Shown here: positions 10,563-21,483 of the stretch, one piece after another | How positions within the stretch are numbered: the first letter of the stretch is position 1 | How the letters are laid out: the number at the start of each line of letters is the position of its first letter | Origin: Ophioderma brevispina | Taxonomy: Eukaryota > Echinodermata > Ophiuroidea > Amphilepidida > Ophiodermatidae | Assembly: GCA_023653785.1 (NCBI GenBank) | Contig: JAMKCH010001616.1 | Coordinates: 56,679 to 120,678 of the forward strand | Direction of reading: 5' to 3' | Length of the DNA stretch: 64,000 nucleotides | Position numbers and translations under genes: made by a program | Notes under the pieces: generated by a model | Seen by the model: only the letters and a program-made list of their open reading frames with translations | Databases searched by the model: none | What the model was told of the DNA's origin: nothing

Positions 10563-12664
10563 CTAATAAAATGATAACTCACGTATCCTTTTAATAAGGG
10601 AAAGGGCTGGATGGAGAAAAGATTAAGGAGCGGAAGGGGATTTTGTAAAGATGGGGAGGAGTTGGGTGGGGGACAGGGGGGATGGGACAGTTGGAAGTGG
10701 GAAAGACAGGTGTACTGGTATGAAGGAAATGGGAGTGAAAAGGAGGGAGGGATGGAGACGGAGGGGAGAGGGCTTGTAAAGGAAAGGCGACGAGGAAGGA
10801 TGTTAAAGATGGTGAGAGAGGATGAGGGGGAGAAAACAGGGTAAAATGGGGGGGAGATAGAGGAGTGTTCGATGGAACCGGGGTAAAGGAGGGGGGGGTG
10901 GAACTAGGAAGTAAGGGTAGAAGAGGAGTGAGAGTGGTGTTGGGGGAGTAAGATGTCAAAGGATAAGCTGTGTCAACTTATTTCCATTCAACCAGATTTT
11001 GTTAATTGGATAAGATCTTTGAAAATATCAGCGTGTAGTGAGGTAACAATTTATTGTTGTACAAGCCTAACACTGATAACTCTCGTAATCCCTTGAATAG
11101 GTCTACGGTAAGTTGTTTTTCTAGTTTACTTCCCATGCACCTCTAACAGCCTCGAGTTGGTAAAGATTTTAAATACATCATACTGTAATACCGTGATATT
11201 AGTGTCCGTGCAGTAATAACACCAATAACTTGACCAACTGAATATATTGGGTGACAAACTCTGAATAAGATTTTCGTAATGTCTAACATAATTAAACGCT
11301 TCAAGCCTTGGAAGTTGTCTGTAGTACCTTCAAGTTATTGCTTTTCCAGAGAGTGCAAGTAAAAATGTTCAGATAATTAAGATAGCCGAAATATTCCGTG
11401 CTGTAAGGGCGGAACAATTTGTGTTGTGGGACAATCTTACTATTTTAAGCTTTCTTAATCCATCTATTCCGGTAAAACTTTGAAATATTGCCTCATTTAT
11501 CTGAGTTACGGAATTACATCGAGGCAATACTACATGTATATTTGTTAATGTACTAAACACATTTCGCTCCAAAGTTTTAACGTGTTGTCCCTATGTAGAA
11601 TTTACATTTAAGTTCACAAACCACGGAATAGGTCAGCATCTAAGCTAAAAAGATTATTTCATTGAGAAATATCTTTTCAATGTGATTATTCCAATAATAG
11701 CCCATTAGGTATGTTGCGACAGTGATTACACGATAAGATCTACTACTTGCACTGATTCCAGAGCCTTTGAAGACGCCTTGTGAAGATCACTGAGACCTTG
11801 TTTATTGTCAAGAAATAAAAATGCGACGACGACGACAACTTTTTCAAAGCCGCCCTTTTAATCCGTTGAAATCGTTTGGCTATGTCCAAAGCCAACATGT
11901 ATTGTCGTAATATGCTGTGAATTTGTTAACGAGTAGAATGTCGTAAGTTTGGCTGGTTTCTGAACAGATTATACTAATATATGAATAGAAGACTATATAG
12001 AGACATTTCATCAGGACAAGCAGGAAACGGAGCTACAGGTATTAAATCTGAATCTGAACTGTTTGAACATGCAAACGGTGGTAGTTCCTTGTTACGATTG
12101 CCCGGGATGTGTCATATTAAGTGCTGGGTGTTGTTTAATTACCTGATAGAAGTTTGATTTTCGCTGTTCCAACCTAAACAATGCATCATAGAAGTCGAGA
12201 TTTTACAACTTGTGCGTTGCAAACCGCCGGCATTAATGCCTGTTCCAAAAGAAGCCGACTCGTTGAGTACCGCGTCAATGTCAATCGCCAACAGCTGTAA
12301 CATAACTATCTTTGATTTCTATTTCTAAGAGCTGCTGTGAATTTTTATAGGCAAGTTCAGGTAATAATTTGGTGAATGCGTAAACACTCTGGTTGAACCA
12401 TCCTGTACCAGAAGATAGAAATAATGGTATATGGACCAGATTGGAACTTTGTAGACTTCCATACGAATCCCATGACGTCCGGTACGTCCACGAGGTATGA
12501 GTGGCTTTTCGGATTCGTCGTCCGCCAAAGTCACATTGGTCATGTTTCTCTGCAGATCTATGTGTGGGTACCGTGCTATTTATATTAGCAGCCATATACA
12601 TCGTCCATGACAGCGACAAAATGACAAGAACAAGAAAACGATGAATAAAATCGTAGTTGGCCAT
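10563..12664 (-). pseudogene. Full-length but frameshifted LRR gene copy
   Basis: This is the second near-complete copy of the LRR gene. The start codon is at 12664. The signal peptide reads MANYDFIHRFLVLVILS, but the frame breaks around codon 30 and many more times through one-base gains and losses. The CP-type N-cap and the LRR segments (for example 11369-11572, ERNVFSTLTN) can be traced at the nucleotide level to about 10966. A ~365-bp polypurine tract interrupts the gene here, and a short LRR remnant (ATAACTCACGTATCCTTTTAATA) follows at 10572-10594. The TATA element seen in the intact copy is degraded. Substitutions are few relative to indels, so decay and poor base calling are both possible. 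Confidence 0.75.
10597..10962. repeat. Polypurine (G/A-rich) tract inside the LRR copy
   Basis: About 365 bp in which the plus strand is almost entirely A and G (AAGGAG, GGGAGTGAAA and similar words) without a fixed period. It splits LRR homology at 10594/10966. The 122-residue proline/serine-rich open frame on the minus strand is a by-product of composition. Confidence 0.85.
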
Positions 12665-12965
12665 CGTTTTTACGTTAAACGCGTCTTCATCTCATGCGAT
12701 TTTGCGGGCAATATTTTGGTTTCAATAGGTCTCTGCCACATTGAGTAAATTATAATAACATGATACTTACACAGGTGTTGAGAGTCTGTGTCACTGTCGA
12801 TTATAATACAACAAGTTGTGACATGATTGTTTTCACATATAAAACATCGCATTGGCTGTGAAATGAGGTTTTCTCTTTATCTGAAAGCAACAACGCATCG
12901 TTTTTAATTATGAAACTAGTTAAGCGCCACTACCTAGGAACTTAATCCGAAGGTTCAAAGGAAGC

Positions 12966-13560
12966 AAGCTTCCTGCATCGCAACAGAGTGTGTCTATAGG
13001 TTGGCAGAGCGAAACGGGTACGACGCTGTCACAGGGGCCGGAATATCTTCGTATCAGCACGAGCTGTCACGTCCTCTCCTTGCCTCTGAGAATCGGACGA
13101 CTGAGAATAGACGCTCTAATACCTCCCGGGTGTGGTCCCGGGTCGTTCCTAGGCTGTTTGCACCATCTTACCGTAGCTCAGCGCCCGCATGAAACTCAGG
13201 AGGATAGGACTGGTCCCGATCCGCTGAGCGATACCACCGGCTCCTCAGATTCGAGCGGGGTGTCGACGAGGCGGGGTCAGCGATTCAGAGTATACTGGAT
13301 ACAGGCGTTTACTCGTCAGGTGGACCCAAGGGGGGGGTGTCGGCAACTGCGCTAGGGGACACAACACCGTGTGGGGGTGGGGGGAACCAGTGTGGGCACG
13401 GCTCTGTCAATGCTGTGAACGATTGATCTCGAAAGAGCTCGTCGGTCTGTCACTAGCCTGCGGAACGCTGCGAGTGGGGAAGAAGGGTGTGTCAGTGTGA
13501 GGTGGGACAAGGGGTAGCTCACCTACTCGGGACATGAGTCGAACTCACAAGCACAACAAA
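12966..13560. other. GC-rich segment of unlike composition
   Basis: Directly after the 5' flank of the third LRR copy, the sequence becomes strikingly GC-rich and CpG-rich compared with its AT-rich surroundings, up to about 13560. No domain is recognisable in the 121-residue frame at 12990-13355 or the others. It could be a CpG island, a foreign insertion or a chimeric or low-quality stretch of assembly. Confidence 0.55.
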
Positions 13561-13981
13561 TGGGTGGTGAAGGCGTGAGTACTCGATTGTGCGGAGTGGT
13601 GGGGGGGGGGAGCTTCTGCAGCACCACGAAGCACTCAACGAGTGGTACCTCTGAAACAAAACATAATAATGCACAGACATCTTTTTTTGTACTCAAGAAT
13701 ACTAATATAATCACAAACGTCACACCTAAAACAAAGAACAGAACAAATGATAACACAACAAATTTTTTGTAAAAAAGAGAAGGGGGGCCCCCAGCGCAAA
13801 ATGCACCACGTGAAAAATCGAAGGTAGACCAAGCGTTTACAGACTGGTAGGGTAAATAAAATGTTCTTGTGTGGCAACGACAGTTAGGGCAACCTCATCT
13901 AAAATAAGTTTGAAGTGACATCTGGGCAATCTTCACACTTTCACATTTCCCTCCAGTCACAGGCACTTGTAAAAGCACTCC
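13561..13981. other. Intergenic, no gene seen
   Basis: Mixed low-complexity sequence with a G run at about 13600-13612 and A-rich stretches. The opposed short frames have no recognisable motif. Confidence 0.5.
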
Positions 13982-14345
13982 TGCGCGCGATTACCTGAGA
14001 TTTTGACCACCACTTCGCTACTGGAGCACAAGTTGTTACAATCGTTCCAGAGCGGCGATATTCATTATTTTTGAGTGCTATCACACTTGGTTATCGATTT
14101 CCATAAAGGTTATCAATTGCAAATCCCGCCAGAGTATCATCGCTGAACTGGGGATTAGAGAGTGTCCTACTTACATAAGTGGTTCGGGGATTTGAATCCA
14201 CTCTAGCTTATTTTACAATTAAATTGCCATTATATTTTGAGGTTAAAGGAACATTTCAAAGTAAACAAAAATCAAGAAAAAAAAAGAACTAGCTACCAGA
14301 TTTGCGGAGACCTTTTCCTGAGCATGAGTTGTGTGATTGGAACTG
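13982..14345. mobile_element. Composite TIR/tRNA-like element E, copy 3
   Basis: The left end is TTTTGACCACCACTTCGCTACTGGAGCA-type and the right end CCTGAGCATGAGTTGTGTG-type, forming inverted termini. Inside is a B-box-like GGATTTGAATCC (about 14189-14200) in a degraded tRNA-like segment, plus the CAAGTTGTTACAATCGTTCC block shared with copy 1. Like copy 1, it sits just left of a minisatellite array. Confidence 0.6.
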
Positions 14346-14429
14346 AGCACATAGTCTCCTTTACCTGTCGGGATAATAAGAGAATGCTTCATTTATACCA
14401 GATAGAAGTCGGCTGCACACAGGATGTGA

Positions 14430-14953
14430 TAGTATAGTGTTGGTACTTAAAGCGCGCATATACGAATATATTGTTGTGCATTACCGTCACCCTAAAAAAT
14501 AATATTGTGGTGTGCATTAACGCTCCCCTAAGAATATAGTCAAGTTGCATTAAAACTTCCCAAGAATATAGTGTTTGTGCTTAAAACTACTCTAAGAAAT
14601 AGTGTTGTGCATTAAAGCTTTCCCCTAAGATCTGGAAAGACCCGAGTTGGAACCGGTGAGTACCAGTTGATTGAATTTTGTGAAGCCCGGCGCCTAGAAT
14701 AGTGTTGTGATTAAAGCCTGCCCATAAGAATAATAGTGTTGTGCATTAAATCTTTCCCTAAGAGTCTGGATAAGACCCGGGCGGAACCGATGAGTAACCA
14801 GGTGGGACAAGTTTGGCAGAAGCTTGAAGTCACCCGTTAGAATATCTACTCGTGGGTATGTGGCTGAGGGTTTACAGCTACCCTCAGAACTATGATGGTG
14901 TGCTTATAGCTGCCGGGGCCAAAAAAAAAAAAAAAAAAAACAAAAAAATTTTA

Positions 14954-14987
<34 letters not shown>

Positions 14988-17665
14988 AAAAAACAAAAAA
15001 ACACAAAAAACGCGATGCTTGGCTAGTTTGGGGGTGTTTGCTTCATCAAACCTAGTTCATAGCACCAGCACCACAGCAACCGCCAAGACTAGGAAACTGA
15101 AATAATCGATTGAGATAACTTCCAGCTCGCTGCGCACAACGTGGTCTACGGAGGAGCGTGGCTGGGTCGAAGGGTCTCGTCTCCCTCTTCGACCCCATAT
15201 CTATTTGTTTGTCAACCGCATACGGACTTCTGAGCGCGGGAATAAGCCTCCTGCTTCTTCCCCTCGCCTTTCTTCCGCCCTTTAGCAACCAGTGGGATTG
15301 ATTTTTGAATCCACCCCTAAGAATATAGTGTTTCGTATACTGTTGTCCCTAATAAATATAGTTGTGTGTCATTAACACTCCCCAAAAAAACATAGTGTTG
15401 TGCATTACAGTTGTCCCCTAAGAATATAGTTTTGTGCATTAAAACTACCCTAAGAAATATAGTGTTGTTCATAAAAGGCCTTCCCTAAGAGTCTGGAAGA
15501 CCCGAGTGGAACCGTGAGCGTAACCAGTGATTGAATTTGGAAGCCACCCTAAGAATAGTGTTGTGATTAAAGCTGCCCATAAGTAATCATAGTGTTGTGT
15601 ATTAAAAGATTTCCCTAAGAGTCTGGATAAGACCCGGGCGGAACCGCTTAGTTAACCAGTGATTGAGATTTGAAGCCACCCCTTAGAATATATTGTTTGT
15701 GCGTTAAAGCTGCCCCTAAGATATAGTGTTGTGTGTTAAAAACTGCCCCTATAAATATAGTGTGTGCATTAAAGCTTTCCCTAAGAGTCTGGAAAGACCG
15801 GAAGTAAACCAGTGAGCACCCAGTGATTGAGTTTGAAGCCACCCTAAGAATATAGTGTTGCGTAAATACTGTTGTCCTAAGAAATTAGTGTTTGTGCATT
15901 AGACACTCCCAAAACCTAGTGGTTTGCATTAAATTTGCCCCTAAGAATATAGTTTTGTGCATTAAATCTTCCCGAGATAGGTGTTGTGCATTAAAGCTTC
16001 CCAAAATAGTGTTTGCATTAAATCTAACTCCTAAGAACATAGTGTTGTGCATTAAGTTCCCTAAGAATATAGTTATAAAGTTGCCGCTATAAGGGAAATA
16101 TAGTGTTGTTCATTACCCGTCACCCTAAATAATCATATTGTGGTGTGCATTAAGCTGCCCTATAGAATATAAGTCTTGTGCTAAATCTTCCCCAAAATAG
16201 TGTGTGCATTAAAACTACTCTAATAATATAGTGTTGTGCATTAAAGCTTTCCCTAAGAGTCTGGAAAGACCCTAGTGGACCGGTGTAACCAGTATGAATT
16301 TTGAAGCCGCCCTAAGAATAGTGTTGTGATTAAATCTTCCCATAAGAATAATAGTTGTGGCATTAAATCGTTCCCTAGAGTTCTGGTGAAGACCCGGGCT
16401 AACCGATGAGTAACCCGTGCTTGAATCTTGAAGCCCACCCCTTAGAATATTTGTTGGGCGTAAAGCTACCCCTCGAATTAAGTGTTTGTGCATAAAGCTG
16501 CCCCTAAGAGTCTGGAAAGACCCGGGAGTAACCCTTGAGCAACCAGTGATTGAGTGTGTGAAGCCACCCTAAGAAATATAGTGTTGCGGTTACTGTTGTC
16601 CCTAAGAATTTAGTGTTGTGCATTAACACCCCAAAAAAACATAGTGTTGTGCATTAAAGTTGCCCCTAAGAATATAGTGTTTGTCATAAAGCTCCCCGAG
16701 AATATAGTTTGTGCATTAAGCCTTCCCCAAGATATAGTGTTGTGCATTAAAACTACTCCTAAGATTCTAGTGTTAGTGTGCATTAAAGCTTTCCCTAAGA
16801 GTCTGGAAAGACCCGAGTGGAGCTGTGAGTAACCAGTGATGAAATTTGAATGCCACCTAAGAATAGTGTTTGTGATTAAAGCTGCCCATAAAAGGAATAA
16901 AGTGTTTGTGTATTAAACTTGCACCTAGAGTCTGGATAAGACCCGGGCGGAACCGATGAGTAACCAGTGATTGAGTTTTGAAGCCACCCCTTCGATAATT
17001 TGTGCGTTAAAGCTGCCCCTAAAATATAGGTTTTGTGTGTTAAAAGCTGCCCCTAGAAATATAGTGTGTGCATATAAGCTTTCCTAGAGTCTGGACAAGG
17101 ACCCGGAGTAACCAGTATCACCAGTGATTGAGTTTTGAAGCCACCCTAAGAATATGTGTTTGCCGATATTACTGTTGTCCCCTAAGCATATAGTGGTTGG
17201 CATTAACACCCCAAAAACATAGTGTTGTGCATTAAGTTGCCCCACTAAGAATATAGTTTTTGTGCAATTAAATCTCCCCCGCGATATAGTGTTTTGCATT
17301 AAAGCTTCCCCAAGAATATAGTGTTGTGCATTAAATCTTTCCCAAGAACCTAGTGGTTGTGCATTAAAGTTGCCCCTAAGAATATAGTTGTTTTGTGGCA
17401 TTAAAGGTTCCCCTAAGAATATAGTCCTTGTGCTTAAAGCTCCCCCGGAGATATAGTGTTGTGCATTACAGCTTCCCAAGAATATATTGTTGTGCCTTTA
17501 CCACTACTCCTAAGAACATAGTGTTGTGCATTAAGTTGCCCCTAAAATATAGTTTTGTGATTAAAAGGTTCCCCTAAGATTATAGTCTTGTGCATTAAAG
17601 CGTCCCCAAGAATATAGTGTGTGCATTAAAGCGTCCCCAAGAATATAGTCTTGTGGCATTAGGAC
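14430..17665. repeat. 33-bp minisatellite with interspersed longer block, array 2
   Basis: Same unit and higher-order block as array 1, over about 3.2 kb and interrupted by a non-repeat insertion at about 14910-15290. The 11-codon period gives minus-strand frames with repeats such as NAQHYILG and MHNTIFLG, and a plus-strand frame with KNIVLCIK. None is long or stable enough to support a protein. Confidence 0.9.
14910..15290. other. A-rich tract plus unrelated insertion inside the minisatellite
   Basis: An A-rich run (14921-15010) with scattered C and T is followed by about 275 bp of moderately GC-rich unique sequence. The array resumes in register with the CAACCAGTGGGATTGA block at 15285. 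The adjoining A-tract resembles a retroelement tail on the plus strand, or an assembly join. Confidence 0.6.
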
Positions 17666-18082
17666 TGCCACAGATTGTTGACATTAAAATGGTTTTTCTT
17701 GATTTTCTTGTCAAACTGAAACCAATAAAGAGCCAAAACAATACAAGCGTCAGATTTCCGAGTTGAGCTGGTACAAAATTCATAATGAGTATTGCCATTC
17801 TGGGTGTATTAAAAATAATATCAGTAATAACCATTATATATGCTTACCTCCTGTGAAAGAATTTTTCAACCTTCTCATTCTTAATGAAGATTTAAAAAAA
17901 TAGTTTAATTTTTAAAAAACTCTGTGAAACACGAAAAATATGATTAGGAGCATTAAAGTCCTGCCTCATACAGCAACATATTTTCATATCATTGGCAGGG
18001 ATCATGGCTACTTCAGAATTCTTTAAAGGGCAATCAAAGATACGCTCAAACCACCCTACCGCGTGTCCCGCCACCCCTGTGC
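17666..18082. other. Intergenic, no gene seen
   Basis: AT-rich sequence following the end of array 2. No coding or repeat signature recognised. Confidence 0.55.
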
Positions 18083-18442
18083 TTAAAAGGAGACATGAGG
18101 AGATTTCCCCAAAATAAGTCGCACCCAAAGTTTTTTTTTCGAACCCGGTTTTTTGCATATTTGTAATGTTTCCAATGTATTAGAATCACCTGAAGTGAAT
18201 AAGTCCGAATACACCATCTTTATTATGTAATCATATGATGAATTTAGTACTTTCTGTCGTGCACGACAGAAAGTCAAAGCACGGTGGTTTCTATGGGGAC
18301 AATTTTCAAAACAAGGTTTGCTGTTTTTCTTTTGCACCTTGTTTGTCCAATAACTTCGGAGCGTTCTTGGTAGGTGTTCTACAATCGATTCTTCTGTGCA
18401 ATTTGAGAGAAATTCGTATCCTAAAAAAATCCTCCTCCGTCA
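18083..18442 (+). mobile_element. TTAA-flanked MITE family P, copy 2
   Basis: TTAA at 18083 is followed by AAGGAGACATGAGGAGATTT, a TCGCACCC block, TTTCGAACCCGG, then TTTTTTGCATATTTG, and the perfect 26-bp palindrome at 18249-18274. The right arm, with AATTTGAGAGAAATTCGTAT, ends near CCTCCTCCGTCA at 18442. It is collinear with copies at 4.5 kb and (inverted) 24.2 kb. Confidence 0.75.
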
Positions 18443-18870
18443 TTCATATTCAACCGCTAATCGATACCGTAGGTACCGGTGTGAAAGTAATAACCATCTC
18501 GTCCTGAGTAATCATAGTCCGGCGTCCATAGACGACCGGGATGAAAGCATGAAACTAATGTGGCGTAAGAGCCAACTGAATTGATTACCCCATTGTTCGA
18601 CATTGTGCCCGGACGGTGACCCCGGAGGATTATCTCTCCTGCCACACCTGTAGCCCGGGCCGGTATTACAAGTTGCACGTTCATATCTGTCCTTTTATAG
18701 GGCCATTCATACTTCACATTGAAAAAAGGACGCAACCATTCATAAAAGGTCCATTCTACTTCGAAGCCGCGAATCGATACAGTAGGTCCCAGTAGGCAAA
18801 TTGCACTTTCATACATGGTCCTTTTATAGGGCCATTCATACTACACAGTGAAAAAGGATAAAAACCATCT
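18443..18870. repeat. Unclassified repeat with internal ~117-bp duplication
   Basis: Two diverged direct units share GTCCTTTTATAGGGCCATTC (18694 and 18818 area). The segment 18494-18660 (AGTCCGGCGTCCATAGACGA and following) recurs as an insertion at 21548-21722 inside block R. The minus-strand frame 18457-18816 (119 residues) has no recognisable domain. This is a dispersed element of unknown type. Confidence 0.6.
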
Positions 18871-20326
18871 CTGACGTAACACATCAGCTACGCAATGCAA
18901 TTTGAACTGTGTTGCTGCTGCACTATATTGATTCGCGAATTCGGTGTCGATTATCACCAACTCACAAGGGTGCAGGGCCTAAGCATTTAAAGTGATGGAT
19001 GAACTGGGCCCTTTCAGTAATTTTAGGGTAAATGCAGGTAATACCGTATCCTTAAACTCATTGCATAAATATGAATACAGTTATCATTAAACCATTTGCA
19101 TAAGTTTGCCTAATATGAATAGAGTTTGACCATATAAAATGAGATTCATTTTATTCTACACCGTTAAACCTCTATTTGGCATGAAAGGGCGTAAGTCGTA
19201 ACCTTTTACCGAAATCTGCAAATATTGACTTAATCGCAATGGTATCCCATATACCTGCAGTTCAGGTAATATGTGACATCATTGAATTTACATAGTATTT
19301 CAAATAAAACTGATGAAGCATAAAAATCCTCAACAATATAGTTTGGATTATAAATCAATTATATTGTCTCATAGAATTTCGTTGATAGAACATTCTGCAT
19401 TTAAATGATTAAAGAAGACAAAAAATACTTACTGGTCCTAAAAAGCGCCCAAATACTTTAAGTGTCCGATAATACCTGTACTGCTTTCTCATGCATGGAC
19501 TTCATTTGCAGCCCTTCTACCACCTATGGACTATGTGCAAATTGTTTTACATGCACGGGTTAGGTTTGAGTGACTCACTAATCCGGCTGAAATACATACA
19601 TTTCTGCTCCTTGACAAATTCCATTTGGTTACCACTGCATTTTATTAAAACCGATATTACCTGCGGCCCAATATTACCCCATTCTCGATGAGAGTGATCT
19701 ACAGAATTTTGGTGACAGGGGTCTGCCTCGTGTTGAGGAGGACCAATTAGTTGTCAAGAAAACCTGGGGTCTCAGTGCTGAGCTGGTTTGTTATGAAAAT
19801 GCCAAGAAATTTTAGGGACTGCTTGTAATCAAACATTAACCAATCAATCATGAAATTGATGAATGCAGATGAGGGGGCGTACCAACTTAGTCATCTTTAT
19901 GATCAGCTGATCCAGAGGGCGTCATCACACCATGACGTCAGTCACCAAGTCATCTCAAGTATCAGCTGCCATATCAGTATGAGAAAGCTTCCTTTTAGGA
20001 AGCGAAACGTCACTACTTAAGTAAGTTTGGATTTTAAAAAAAGAACTCTGACAATTGAATCCTGATGAACCTTTTCAACGATCAATCAATCATGTTAGAC
20101 TGATATAGAAGTACTTTACCTTTCTGGAACTAGTGCAGTTCCCCCAGTGTGTGACCTTCGACCTGTGTGTGTGACCTCATTATTGTTATGTACTCAGGTC
20201 AAGAGTCCTTGGGTCAAATTTGGTTGTTCTAGGGCATTTGTATGTAAATTTACTGCTAGATGACCTTTGACATACGGGGTCACTTTGCAAGCCCGATAAC
20301 AACCCTCAGATTGTCGCACGCGGTAG
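18871..20326. other. Intergenic; possible Penelope-like retroelement end near 20.0 kb
   Basis: No gene was recognised. At about 19985-20015 a short hairpin sequence GAAAGCTTCCTTTTAGGAAG is followed by CGAAACGTCA, a word pattern often seen near the ends of Penelope-like retroelements. No GIY-YIG or RT coding is visible beside it. Confidence 0.4.
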
Positions 20327-20695
20327 TTTTTGACCACCACTCATGCTCCAGGAGCAGGTCTCCCTCACTAACCTTAAAGGGCAGCTATTATTTTTTCTTA
20401 TCTTTTTGGACTTAGAATATTTCCCTCTAACCTGAAAAATAATGAAATGTTATATATTTAAAAAAGAGGCAGTAGCGAGATTCGAACCCGAGACAATTGT
20501 ATCATAAGATCAGCTATCTAACCACACGACCAGCGAGGATTGGGATGCAAACTTTGCATTCTAATCCTTGATAACATTTACGGAATAAATCGCTACTGCT
20601 ATTGTGGTCAGTACTTAATATAATGAATAGCTCCGCTCTGGAACGGTTGCCACAACCTTAGCTCCAGGAGCATGAGTAGTGGTCAAAATCTCACA
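20327..20695. mobile_element. Composite TIR/tRNA-like element E, copy 2 (best preserved)
   Basis: The left terminus TTTTGACCACCACTCATGCT-CCAGGAGCA (20328-20356) is matched by the inverted right terminus GCTCCAGGAGCATGAGTAGT-GGTCAAAA (20661-20688), about 28 bp with one mismatch. Between them, on the minus strand, lies a tRNA-like segment with an A-box-like TGGTCGTGTGGTTAGATAGC and a B-box GGTTCGAATCT. The 370-bp unit recurs inverted at 55307-55698 and in worse shape at 5.5 and 14.0 kb. It is a Pol III SINE-like core bounded by DNA-transposon-like inverted repeats, and it carries no protein. Confidence 0.8.
20469..20538 (-). other. tRNA-derived promoter segment in element E
   Basis: Minus strand: CTCGCTGGTCGTGTGGTTAG (D-arm/A-box), then about 30 bases, then GGGTTCGAATCTCG (T-arm/B-box). 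The acceptor stem does not pair convincingly and the unit is repetitive, so I treat it as a SINE head and not a functional tRNA gene. Confidence 0.75.
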
Positions 20696-21030
20696 CTTGC
20701 CATTGTCGTTCCTCACCCACGTGCGAGATCTCAGCTCCATACGTCGTCAAAGCATATCGAAACCCACAGCCGGACAAACAGACAACTTTTGTTTTTAGTA
20801 ATATAAAAGTATTGCCTGTTTGTACTGCCCTATAAAAAAAATCATGAAATCTGTGCTATCAGGTTCAGCGTATTATTCACATTTTTATGATCTTCTTATT
20901 TTTATTTTCTTTCTTTATTCACAAAAGCTACACGGCATGTTTGTTTTATCATTACATGTATGCACTACATTCACTCGGATTTGTATCTTTTACTTGATCC
21001 CCGAGTGTATTATTTCGTAAAGTCATAGGT

Positions 21031-21299
21031 TGGTATTCTGAAAGGGAGACTAACTTTAGACCTGGGTTTAAACCAGGGTTAGTCCTACAAGAGGGGACCT
21101 TTTTTCTTACAAAATACTCTAAAAGTGTGCTGCTGTAAACGGTGAGAAAATTCCTCATGGAGCCCATCATGGAGGAATTTTCTCAACTGTACATTAAATT
21201 TTCATAAGTTATTTTTGAAAGGAAAAAAAGGTCCCCTCTTGTAGGACTTACCCTGGTTTAACCCTGGTTTAAACCGTTAGTATCCCTTTCAGAATACCA
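21031..21299. mobile_element. 269-bp MITE with ~75-bp inverted repeats
   Basis: The left end TGGTATTCTGAAAGGGAGAC and the inverted right end TGGTATTCTGAAAGGGATAC continue through duplicated GGGTTTAAACCAGGGTTA motifs and TCCTACAAGAGGGGACCTTT as near-perfect arms of about 75 bp. The centre is about 120 bp and non-coding. Confidence 0.85.
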
Positions 21300-21483
21300 G
21301 CAATAGATTGCCGAGAATCATGCATACAGGCCAACATCCTCTTAGACCGTTTTATGAAATTGAAAAAAATAATATAAATTGCATTTGGCATAAACAAGAA
21401 GAATTATTATTAGAGGTTTCCCATTCGCACTTGTATAATTGATTTTAACTAAAACAGAAAATGAAATTCGTCCGAAAATTCTG

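Noticed and set aside
10591..10959. 122-residue proline/serine-rich minus-strand frame
   Set aside because: It is the complement of the polypurine tract. Length and composition follow from the lack of A/T-containing stop codons.
12990..13355. 121-residue plus-strand gene in the GC-rich segment
   Set aside because: No start context or domain. Overlapping frames are equally open in this composition.
13510..13600. tRNA gene on the minus strand (GAGTTCGACTC)
   Set aside because: A B-box-like word only. No A-box or cloverleaf at the expected spacing.
17084..17479. Repeat protein with 11-residue units
   Set aside because: The frame switches repeatedly along the array and differs between the two arrays. 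It is a consequence of a 33-bp period.
6185..17665. CRISPR-like array
   Set aside because: The repeats are contiguous 33-bp units without unique spacers, and the context is animal DNA with no cas genes.
18457..18816. 119-residue minus-strand gene
   Set aside because: It lies over a dispersed repeat that recurs at 21.5 kb with a broken frame, and contains an internal duplication that is not codon-based.
20000..20080. Hammerhead ribozyme from GAAACGTC and CCTGATGAAC
   Set aside because: The two core boxes are in the wrong order for any hammerhead topology, and stem II cannot form.
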